Source of the DNA: Thermoplasmatales archaeon
GTDB taxonomy: Archaea > Thermoplasmatota > Thermoplasmata > Thermoplasmatales > GCA-001856825
Direction: 5' to 3'
Length of the DNA: 12,183 nucleotides
Assembly: GCA_014874235.1 (NCBI GenBank)
Contig: JACWAC010000026.1
Span: forward strand, 1-12,183
In this document: piece by piece, positions 7,011-12,162 of the stretch
Position numbering within the stretch: the stretch's first letter is position 1
How the letters are laid out: each line of letters opens with the position of its first letter
Notes under the pieces: generated by a model
Seen by the model: only the letters and a program-made list of their open reading frames with translations
Told to the model about the DNA's origin: nothing
The model's database searches: none
Made by a program: the position numbers and the translations under genes

Positions 7011-7107
7011 GCCGGGGTGGCCCAGCCCGGTAAGGCGCAGGCCTGGAACAAGTTTACAGAAAGCCTGTTCTCGCAAGAGATCGGGAGTTCAAATCTCCCC
7101 CCCGGCG
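7011..7107 (+). tRNA. tRNA-Ser(GGA) with 13-nt intron
   Basis: Folded by hand. Acceptor GCCGGGG (7011-7017) pairs perfectly with CCCCGGC (7100-7106), with discriminator G7107 and no encoded CCA. D-stem GCC (7020-7022) pairs with GGC (7034-7036), and the loop has GG at 7029-7030. Anticodon stem CAGGC (7038-7042) pairs with GCCTG (7063-7067). The long variable arm TCTC-GCAA-GAGA (7069-7080) makes it class II. T-stem GGGAG (7083-7087) pairs with CTCCC (7095-7099), and the loop is TTCAAAT. The anticodon loop is 20 nt instead of 7, so 13 nt are intron; position 34-36 is GGA, decoding UCC/UCU serine. The spliced tRNA is 84 nt. Confidence 0.93.
7049..7061 (+). other. tRNA intron at canonical position 37/38
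   Basis: The 13 nt CAAGTTTACAGAA lie between A37 (7048) and A38 (7062). Exon CTG (7043-7045) can pair with intron CAG (7057-7059), leaving 3-nt bulges AAC and AAA at the two junctions. This resembles a shortened bulge-helix-bulge for the archaeal splicing endonuclease. Exact boundaries are inferred from the fold. Confidence 0.7.
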
Positions 7108-7110
7108 TTT

Positions 7111-7494
7111 CTACTTCGGGTACGGAATCTTATTTCCTTTTTCTTCCATTAACCTAAGGAGGGGGAGAAGTGATTTTCTGATCATGCCGAAACCCGTAAG
7201 GCTGTAACTTATTCCATCTTTTCCTATATTTCTAGCGAGGATGTCGAAGTCGAGAAGTTCCTTTATTCTCGCTGAAATTATCGTAGAACTTGAGCCGGGA
7301 ATATCATTGAGAACCTCGTTGAAATTCTTCCTTCTTCCACTATTTCTGATGACGCCAATGATGAAGACCTTGTATTTCTTGCCTGGGATGTTGAGTATGC
7401 CTAAGGATGGATCCACACAAATGACCGAGGCCCAGTCTTCTATCATGCAGGCCCTTGCCTTATTAGCCAACCTTCTTCTTTCTCGTTTATTCAA
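7111..7494 (-). CDS. HxlR-family winged-helix regulator (copy 1)
   Basis: 127 residues. HxlR hallmarks: CVDPSLGILNIPGKKYKVFIIGVI (the family's CPxxxAL-IGGKW region), RKNFNEVLNDIPGSSSTIISARIKEL (HTH and recognition helix) and ISYSLTGFG (wing), then a dimerisation helix. TTG 7494 is preferred: GGAG lies 5 nt upstream, and the resulting N-terminus matches paralogue 11730-12104 in length. Two cysteines (Cys16, Cys26; C-x9-C) are conserved in both copies. HxlR relatives such as YodB and HypR sense thiol-reactive compounds through N-terminal Cys, so thiol or metalloid sensing is a reasonable inference. It lies downstream of acr3 (168 nt from the acr3 stop to TTG) on the same strand and ends 3 nt from the tRNA 3' end on the opposite strand. 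Confidence 0.88.
   Translation of the reverse strand: MNKRERRRLANKARACMIEDWASVICVDPSLGILNIPGKKYKVFIIGVIRNSGRRKNFNEVLNDIPGSSSTIISARIKELLDFDILARNIGKDGISYSLTGFGMIRKSLLPLLRLMEEKGNKIPYPK
7128..7147 (+). terminator. T-rich tract downstream of tRNA-Ser
   Basis: A pyrimidine-rich run containing TTATTT and five consecutive T (7138-7142) begins about 20 nt after the tRNA end, inside the antisense 3' end of the hxlR-like gene. It fits an archaeal oligo-T terminator, but the evidence is compositional only. Confidence 0.3.
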
Positions 7495-7666
7495 AGATGC
7501 TCCTGTAGCTTGCAGGTGCAAATGCCCCAGAGCTCCATGGGAATTGTGATTAACGCCAGCCTTGTCTAGTTGGTGTGCTTGCTGTCGAGCTCTCCCAGTT
7601 TATCAAATTCGTTAGTATCTACCCGTCTTATGGCCCTACCTTACCCAAATCAATTTCTTCCTTCAT
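7491..7666 (-). pseudogene. Possible broken small ORF between acr3 and hxlR-like gene
   Basis: An ATG at 7666 overlaps the acr3 TGA (ATGA, 7663-7666) and reads MKEEIDLGKVG before a stop at 7628-7630. Shifting frame at the GGG run (7634-7636) opens AIRRVDTNEFDKLGELDSK... to TAG at 7566-7568. The same frame beyond that stop reads TRLALITIPMELWGICTCKL and ends in a TGA that overlaps the TTG start of the HxlR-like gene (TTGA, 7491-7494). The two stop/start overlaps and the coherent residues suggest a small operon gene of about 57 codons, containing C-x-C, broken by one frameshift and one nonsense codon. Composition alone could also produce this, so confidence is low. The ATG at 7538 could instead start an intact 15-residue peptide. 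Confidence 0.25.
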
Positions 7667-8703
7667 TTTGCAATCACCGCAGTTCTGACACTAGGCCCAC
7701 TGACCTTAATCTCTCTCTTCGTCTGGATCCAGACTAGGAACAACATCAGAGGAATTTCCAGCAGAGGCCCTATTGCTGTTGTCACTATAACATAATGATA
7801 CGATGAAAACGCAGCAACTGCTATGGCTATACTTACCTCAAAATCTCTTGCTGAGACGGTGAACCCGATTGCCGTAGAATCAGGGTAATCATACCTAGCC
7901 CTTCTTGCTGCAAAGTATCCAGTGTGGAAGAGCAAGAAGTAGAATGTCAGCATCACAATTCCAACCATCCAGACCAGTGATGGATATGTAAGAATACCGC
8001 TCCCCTCACTCCAAAATATCACTACAATAGTGAACAGGAGCGCAAGCGTCTGTATTGATCCTAAAGTGTTCAAGATCTTTGAGAAGTATTGTTTATTCTG
8101 CAGAATTCTCCTGGTGGCAAGGCCCGAGAGTAGCGGAAGCGCAAGGTAAAGAAGAACGCTTTCAAGTATTATGAATGGGCTAATCACAACGGATGTCCTC
8201 GCTAGGACATAGATAAGCAGTGGTGTCGTAGCTATCTGTATTACGGAATTCCATGCCACGAATGAGACCGCCTTGGACATGTTGCCGTGTGCAAGGTTTG
8301 TCCAAAACATTACCATTGCGATGCAGGGTGCAACTCCTAGCAGGACTATGCCAACAAAAACTTGCGTTGATACCGCGATACTAAGCAGACCAAAATGGCA
8401 GAAAACCAAGAAAATGAAAAAATAGGCGAGACCAGCAACAAGGAAGGGTGCAATTGCATAGTTTAGAAACACCATGAGTCCTATTGTTTTAATGTCCTTG
8501 AGACTTTTTTCAAGTTCCTTAAGGCGGATCTTTGTCATTGCAGGATAGATCATAAAGAAAATACCAAAGGGAATTCCGTAAGTCGATATAGGCCTGGTAA
8601 TCGATGGTATATGTGCTCCTAGAAACAAGCCCAGAACAATGGCTGAGACAACGAACAAAGGGAAGAGTATCGTTCTCAGCCCGATGCCTTTCACTTTCCT
8701 CAC
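7663..8703 (-). CDS. acr3: ACR3-type arsenite efflux transporter
   Basis: A 346-residue integral membrane protein of the BART/ACR3 superfamily, about ten membrane helices, exporting As(III) (some members Sb(III)) with the proton gradient. Signatures: FFMIYPAMTKIRLKEL (49-64); GVAPCIAMVMFWTNLAHGN (123-141) with the conserved cysteine Cys127; and GFTVSARDFEVSIAIAVA (280-297), in which Glu289 aligns with the essential acidic residue of characterised ACR3 (family has SNNFELA there); then IGPLLEIPLM. It starts with GTG 8703 overlapping the stop of the PfpI-like gene by 4 nt (GTGA), so translation is coupled. Unrelated in fold to the ArsB encoded 0.9 kb upstream. Confidence 0.93.
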   Translation of the reverse strand: MRKVKGIGLRTILFPLFVVSAIVLGLFLGAHIPSITRPISTYGIPFGIFFMIYPAMTKIRLKELEKSLKDIKTIGLMVFLNYAIAPFLVAGLAYFFIFLVFCHFGLLSIAVSTQVFVGIVLLGVAPCIAMVMFWTNLAHGNMSKAVSFVAWNSVIQIATTPLLIYVLARTSVVISPFIILESVLLYLALPLLSGLATRRILQNKQYFSKILNTLGSIQTLALLFTIVVIFWSEGSGILTYPSLVWMVGIVMLTFYFLLFHTGYFAARRARYDYPDSTAIGFTVSARDFEVSIAIAVAAFSSYHYVIVTTAIGPLLEIPLMLFLVWIQTKREIKVSGPSVRTAVIAK

Positions 8704-9209
8704 TCTTTGATAACACTGAGCAATTCCGGAATGAACCGATCAATCTGGAAGTGTGTCTTGCCCGTAATAATGTTATCAGAGGATCTAACGTAGGGCATAT
8801 CTACATATTTAGCACCGTGTTTTTTCAACTCTGTCTGGATCGATGGGTGACCGGTCATCTCGATGTCCTTTACCAGATCTGCTTCGGCAAGTACCAGTGG
8901 GCCATGGCATATGGTTGCAAAAGTGGTTCCCTTTGAAGACATAGACCTTATCAAATCAACAGTTCCGTGATGCTTCAATAGATTAGTGGGGGAATTTGCT
9001 CCTGGGATGTATATCAGGTCGTAATCAATATCTGCAGAACCCAACACGTGTGTAGGCTTAACTGAATCAACTCCATAAACACCTTTGTATTCCCTGTCCT
9101 CCCAAGCCAGTACATCAAAGTCAATGCCTTCTTCCCTAAATCTGTAATAGGGGAGCCACAGTTCGAGGTCATGGTATCCGTCATCAATCAATATCCCTAC
9201 TTTCTTCAT
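8700..9209 (-). CDS. DJ-1/PfpI superfamily protein (class I glutamine amidotransferase-like)
   Basis: A 169-residue cytosolic protein of typical PfpI size. The N-terminal strand MKKVGILIDDGYHDLELWLP carries the conserved acidic residue (Glu16); IYIPGANSPTNLL is the GG/P loop; ATICHGPLVLAEA carries the nucleophile elbow Cys101-His102. Members act as glyoxalase III/deglycase, chaperone or peptidase; which applies cannot be read from the sequence. ATG 9209 is about 24 nt after an AT-rich box (AAAATATGATAATC, minus strand), so the message may be leaderless. It overlaps acr3 by 4 nt, giving a strict two-gene unit. A link to arsenite or thiol stress is inferred from this coupling only. Confidence 0.92.
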   Translation of the reverse strand: MKKVGILIDDGYHDLELWLPYYRFREEGIDFDVLAWEDREYKGVYGVDSVKPTHVLGSADIDYDLIYIPGANSPTNLLKHHGTVDLIRSMSSKGTTFATICHGPLVLAEADLVKDIEMTGHPSIQTELKKHGAKYVDMPYVRSSDNIITGKTHFQIDRFIPELLSVIKE

Positions 9210-9211
9210 TC

Positions 9212-9263
9212 TATCATCTTATCAGATTATCATATTTTCGTATTAAGGTTTTATGATATGATA
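9212..9263. promoter_or_regulatory. TATCA/TGATA cluster upstream of pfpI-acr3
   Basis: Pentamer TATCA occurs at 9213-9217, 9220-9224 and 9228-9232. Its complement TGATA occurs at 9254-9258 and 9259-9263. TATCATA (9228-9234) and TATGATA (9252-9258) form a 7-bp inverted repeat with a 17-nt spacer, spanning the candidate TATA box of the pfpI gene. A regulator operator is plausible; AT-richness makes chance matches possible. Confidence 0.3.
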
Positions 9264-9611
9264 CCTGAATTGAAGCAAAACAATGAGCCATTTCACAGAA
9301 ACTCATTTTAGCGCGAGCAATGGGTCATATGAACAATTTCGAGCAAGTTTTCTCCGATATAAATTTCTGCAACTTTTTATTTTCTAAAACAACAAACAAA
9401 CCCCCACAGGTCCATTTTGTGAACGCAATTAATGCCAGATTTATCGCTGACTTCCAGTTATAACGAATAGGTCTAAATCACAAGAAAGTGGGTACAAACT
9501 GTAATGGGGGCACATCTCGATTACTGCCTAGATCGACACTCAATTGATGCCCTCATTCCGTTAGAGATTTCTACAACTCGTGATCCTGACAAGCGAGTAA
9601 GCCAATTAAAA
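9264..9611. other. Long spacer with no convincing gene
   Basis: The stretch between the pfpI promoter and the arsB end holds no intact gene on either strand. On the plus strand an open frame (9477-9629) contains MGAHLDYCLDRHSIDALIPL and resembles a fragment of a DDE transposase (an alpha-beta segment ending in xIPL is common there), but I cannot assign a family. On the minus strand a stop-free stretch of about 45 codons without a good start (around 9330-9470) is also seen. It may be eroded insertion sequence or old coding DNA. Confidence 0.3.
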
Positions 9612-10886
9612 TCAAACAGACAGGCTTAAGAGGGTGAAGGCTAGAACGGGAATTCCCACAAACAGACCCACCTTCATGTAATATTTGGTCGAAATTGTTA
9701 TTCCGCTCTTCTTGTTGAGAGTGTGCAGCCACACCAACGTAGCGAGGGAGCCGATAGGGGTGAATTTCGGGCCTATATCATTACCGATAACATTTGCCAA
9801 AATTAGAGTGCCAGGATCATGAAGTCCAGATAGTGCTAGACTTCCGAGCAGCACGGAGGGCATGTTGTTCATAACTCCTGCTACTGTTGCGAAAATGAAG
9901 CCTGACAATAGGATCCTTAGAGGTCCATAAATGTGAGACACTGCAGTCAGGACCAAAGATAGAATTGATGTAAGCCCTTCTCTTCCCAGTCCGAATACCA
10001 CTAGATACATTCCAAGAGAGAACAGGACAATCTGCCACGGAGCCTCCTTCAGGGGTCTGGATACATTCAACTTCCTGTTCAATCTAGCTATTACTAGCAG
10101 AATAAACGCTGCAGGCGCTGCTACAAAAGTAACAGGTATCGAAAGTAATCCCCCAAGAGAATATGCTACGAGGAGGACAATAATTAACGGGAGACTAAGC
10201 TTGAATATGAGTCTGTCTTTTATTACCAAGTGCTCGTCCTTCATGTTAGTAAGGTCTAGGCTTTTGGGAAGCTCCTTCCTGTAGAAGAGGTAAAGGAAAA
10301 GAAGGCTTGCCACTATGCTCACGAGATCAGGAAATATCATCTTCGAGGCATATTCTAGAAAACTTATGTTGAAGTAGCCTGCTGTCACTATGTTGACGAG
10401 GTTGCTTGTTATGAGAGGAATGCTTGCAGAATCAGCTATAAAACCTGTAGCCATTATAAATGGGATTATTGACTTCATTTCCAATTTGGCCCTCAGAAGA
10501 AGGAGGTATATGATAGGAGTGAGGATGAGTGCCGTCCCGTCGTTTGCGAAAATGGCTGAAATTCCGGCCCCGAGTAGCACTGTAAGGACAAAGAGATACA
10601 GTGGTTTTCCTTTAGAAAACCTTGCCATCTTTATCGCCGCATACTCAAATACTCCAGCCTCATCCAGAATGAGCGAAATTATTATTATTGCGACGAAGGT
10701 GAAAGTTGCATTCCAGATGATGCCCCAGACTACAAGAATATCTCTGAAATCAATTATCCCGAGGAGATAACTTATTAATGCCCCGATTAGAGCAGAATAT
10801 CCTATTCCTATATTTCTGGGCTTCCACAATACAAGTACCAGTGTAAAGATGAATATTAATAATGAAACAACGAAAAGAAAAGTCAT
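9612..10886 (-). CDS. arsB: ArsB arsenite/antimonite efflux pump
   Basis: Twelve-helix membrane protein of the ion transporter superfamily that expels As(III)/Sb(III), alone or with ArsA. At 424 residues it closely tracks bacterial ArsB (429): LILDEAGVFEYAA (72-84), FANDGTALILTPI (113-125), MATGFIADSASIPLITSNLVNIV (145-167), EAPWQIVLFSLGMYLVVFGL (281-300), MNNMPSVLLG (339-348), NVIGNDIGPKFTPIGSLATL (365-384). It contains no cysteine. No arsA is visible, so it probably works as a secondary carrier. ATG 10886 lacks a strong ribosome-binding site; TATA-like sequence occurs upstream, or it is cotranscribed with arsR and the small ORF (86-nt gap). High similarity to bacterial ArsB suggests horizontal acquisition (inference). 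Confidence 0.96.
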   Translation of the reverse strand: MTFLFVVSLLIFIFTLVLVLWKPRNIGIGYSALIGALISYLLGIIDFRDILVVWGIIWNATFTFVAIIIISLILDEAGVFEYAAIKMARFSKGKPLYLFVLTVLLGAGISAIFANDGTALILTPIIYLLLLRAKLEMKSIIPFIMATGFIADSASIPLITSNLVNIVTAGYFNISFLEYASKMIFPDLVSIVASLLFLYLFYRKELPKSLDLTNMKDEHLVIKDRLIFKLSLPLIIVLLVAYSLGGLLSIPVTFVAAPAAFILLVIARLNRKLNVSRPLKEAPWQIVLFSLGMYLVVFGLGREGLTSILSLVLTAVSHIYGPLRILLSGFIFATVAGVMNNMPSVLLGSLALSGLHDPGTLILANVIGNDIGPKFTPIGSLATLVWLHTLNKKSGITISTKYYMKVGLFVGIPVLAFTLLSLSV

Positions 10887-10972
10887 CTCAAGTCTTACCC
10901 TTTGAAATAGTGTAGCTGTTTGTTCTGTTTTGGTATTTTTCTCTAGGTTTCAGGTAATCTATACAATTTCGA

Positions 10973-11110
10973 CTACTCAAAAATATCACTTTTATTTTCA
11001 TTCAAATAGCTTCCATCCAAGGCACTTTTAACAGTGCAACCTTCTGGATTTATTCCAAAACATAATTCGAACAAGGGTCCACAAGAATTGGGTAATACTC
11101 CCCGGTTCAT
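10973..11110 (-). CDS. Small three-cysteine ORF coupled to arsR
   Basis: A 45-residue ORF whose ATG (11110-11108) overlaps the arsR TGA (ATGA, 11107-11110), a classic coupled arrangement; TAG is at 10973-10975. The protein starts MNRGVLPNSCGPLFELCFGI and has Cys10, Cys17 and Cys25 (C-x6-C-x7-C), no signal peptide and no membrane segment; the second half is polar and acidic. It sits between arsR and arsB on the same strand. Three cysteines in a metalloid operon suggest an As(III)-binding accessory protein (inference). Alternatively the ELCFGINPEG region resembles the N-terminus of some archaeal TrmB-like HTH regulators, so it could be a truncated regulator; no continuation is found in any frame after the stop. 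No family recognised. Confidence 0.55.
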   Translation of the reverse strand: MNRGVLPNSCGPLFELCFGINPEGCTVKSALDGSYLNENKSDIFE

Positions 11111-11547
11111 TGTTTGTTGAAAATCATTTCTAACAGCAAATGATTGATGCTGTTCTCAGTTAGGCTGTAGTAGTGGAGCTTTCCCTTCTCCCTTCTCCTT
11201 ATCAAATTTGCCCTTTCCAGTTGATTGAGGGTGTTTGAGACAGTAGATTGGGGAGCATCCGTCACTGCTACAAGCTGGCAAACGCACATTTCCCCTTTGG
11301 AAAGAAGGGTTAGGACTTTAATTCTGTTCCTGTCTGCTACTGCTTTGAATTTTTGTTCTGCACTAAGTATTCTATTAAAAACTTCTTCTTTCTCCATTTG
11401 TTCCGCAAGCTTTTTTGAATCCGAAATAGATTCGGCAGTGCAGATTCCTTCTTCGATCAGATATTCCGTCTTTTTTCCAGTCGTTTCAGATAACCTCCTT
11501 AAAGTACTTTGAACATTAATCCATGATATTTGAATATATTGAAGCAA
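11107..11547 (-). CDS. arsR: ArsR/SmtB-family metalloregulator
   Basis: Dimeric winged-helix repressor released from DNA by As(III) or a metal. The core (about 60-130 of a 146-residue frame) has AVADRNRIKVLTLL, the metal box EMCVCQL (Cys88, Cys90; E. coli ArsR has ELCVCDLC), the recognition helix DAPQSTVSNTLNQLE and wing KGKLHYYSL. The third ArsR cysteine is Val93 here; Cys36 in an N-terminal extension could supply a ligand, as in CadC-type proteins. The start is uncertain. TTG 11547 follows a stop directly and keeps the extension; ATG 11397 would give a short 96-residue form. A TATA-like AATATATT (11532-11539) and an AGGAGG (11494-11499) lie inside the extension, but the latter has no in-frame start nearby. 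Its stop overlaps the small ORF. Confidence 0.9.
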   Translation of the reverse strand: MLQYIQISWINVQSTLRRLSETTGKKTEYLIEEGICTAESISDSKKLAEQMEKEEVFNRILSAEQKFKAVADRNRIKVLTLLSKGEMCVCQLVAVTDAPQSTVSNTLNQLERANLIRRREKGKLHYYSLTENSINHLLLEMIFNKQ

Positions 11548-11612
11548 TTAAAAAATGCTTTTATTGTCCCCTTTCAATCCTTTATTGCCATTCTGATTTG
11601 GGTAGTGATTGC

Positions 11613-11622
11613 TTTATACCGA
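11613..11622 (-). promoter_or_regulatory. TATA box candidate for arsR
   Basis: GGTATAAAGC (minus strand) is a good TATAAA match. Initiation about 25 nt downstream (near 11592) would leave about 45 nt of leader before TTG 11547. A second candidate, AATATATT at 11532-11539, would instead suit the shorter ArsR. Confidence 0.4.
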
Positions 11623-11652
11623 TAACTAGAGCTAAATAGACGCTTTCGGACT

Positions 11653-11672
11653 CATAATAATTCTGTATTATG
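11653..11672. promoter_or_regulatory. 20-bp inverted repeat upstream of arsR
   Basis: CATAATA (11653-11659), a 6-nt spacer and TATTATG (11666-11672) form a perfect 7-bp inverted repeat. It lies about 30 nt upstream of the TATAAA candidate for arsR, downstream of the hxlR-like stop. Candidate dimer-binding operator. Confidence 0.35.
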
Positions 11673-11729
11673 GAAGCAGTTTAAAGTCAGAAGCGTATAA
11701 GAACTTGAGGAAACTTGATTCATGATCAC

Positions 11730-12104
11730 CTACTGTTCTTGTGGAGATTCCAGTATTCTCAGCAAGGGCACAAGGGAATTGCGAAGCTTCACTCCCAGCG
11801 GTGTTAAGGAATAACTTATCCTCGCATTGTAATTTAATTTCTCAATTATTCCTTGCCGTTGCATTTCCTTTAGCCTTTTGGATATAATTGTCCTGCTGGA
11901 AAAGGGAATATCGTTGACTATCTCGTTAAAGTTCTTCTTGTTTCCCTTGTTTCCAATCACTCCTATAATCATCATGGTGTATTTTTTCCCTATTGTGCCA
12001 AGAGTCGGCAAGGCCGGGTCCACGCAGACCAATGCGCCTCCATATTCCAGCATACAAGATTTATTCTTGTTTGCAGCTCTTTTCTCTTCGAAATTTGGTG
12101 TCAA
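11730..12104 (-). CDS. HxlR-family winged-helix regulator (copy 2)
   Basis: A 124-residue paralogue of the gene at 7111-7494, about half identical by eye. Shared blocks: ANKNKSCMLE (Cys17), LVCVDPALPTLGTIGKKY (Cys27; C-x9-C as in copy 1), KKNFNEIVNDIPFSSRTIISKRLKEM (recognition helix) and ISYSLTPLG (wing). HxlR proteins bind DNA as dimers; thiol-based or metalloid sensing is inferred from the paired cysteines. The start is TTG 12104: an in-frame TAA lies one codon upstream and an AAGGTGAT ribosome site (12117-12110) is 5 nt before it. It lies upstream of arsR on the same strand with a 182-nt gap and likely its own promoter; a palindrome upstream may be its autoregulatory site. Confidence 0.9.
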   Translation of the reverse strand: MTPNFEEKRAANKNKSCMLEYGGALVCVDPALPTLGTIGKKYTMMIIGVIGNKGNKKNFNEIVNDIPFSSRTIISKRLKEMQRQGIIEKLNYNARISYSLTPLGVKLRNSLVPLLRILESPQEQ

Positions 12105-12132
12105 GACTTATCACCTTCATTCATTGTACATG

Positions 12133-12142
12133 CTATAATATG
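12133..12142 (-). promoter_or_regulatory. TATA-like box of the HxlR copy 2 gene
   Basis: CATATTATAG (minus strand) lies about 33 nt before TTG 12104. An alternative, CTATTATTT, overlaps the neighbouring palindrome. Confidence 0.35.
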
Positions 12143-12162
12143 AAGTAAATAATAGTTTACTT
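12143..12162. promoter_or_regulatory. 20-bp inverted repeat upstream of HxlR copy 2
   Basis: AAGTAAA (12143-12149), spacer TAATAG and TTTACTT (12156-12162) form a perfect 7-6-7 palindrome next to the TATA-like box. A further TTTACT follows directly at 12162-12167 (overlapping by one base). It has the same 7-6-7 layout as the repeat at 11653-11672, though different arm sequence. Likely operator, possibly for autoregulation. Confidence 0.45.

Noticed and set aside
6950..7051. 34-residue N-terminal extension of the NAD synthetase frame
   Set aside because: It is antisense to the tRNA-Ser gene, is not protein-like for the family, and ATG 6949 gives normal length with a suitably placed TATA box.
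7011..7107. Reading the class II tRNA as leucine
   Set aside because: Anticodon positions 34-36 are GGA, which decodes serine; discriminator G also fits serine.
7495..7521. Upstream TTG start for HxlR copy 1
   Set aside because: GGAG-spaced TTG 7494 gives an N-terminus matching the paralogue; the added residues overlap the broken small ORF in another frame.
8604..8936. 110-residue plus-strand frame across the acr3-pfpI junction
   Set aside because: Overlaps two well-supported genes on the opposite strand and has no family features.
11491..11499. Strong AGGAGG as the ribosome site deciding the arsR start
   Set aside because: No in-frame ATG, GTG or TTG lies within a usable distance; the only nearby CTG is out of frame and soon hits a stop. 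It may simply be the Arg-Arg codons.
11499..11516. Five-codon leader ORF (ATG to TAA) before the AGGAGG in arsR
   Set aside because: Lies inside coding sequence if TTG 11547 is right; far too short to support on its own.
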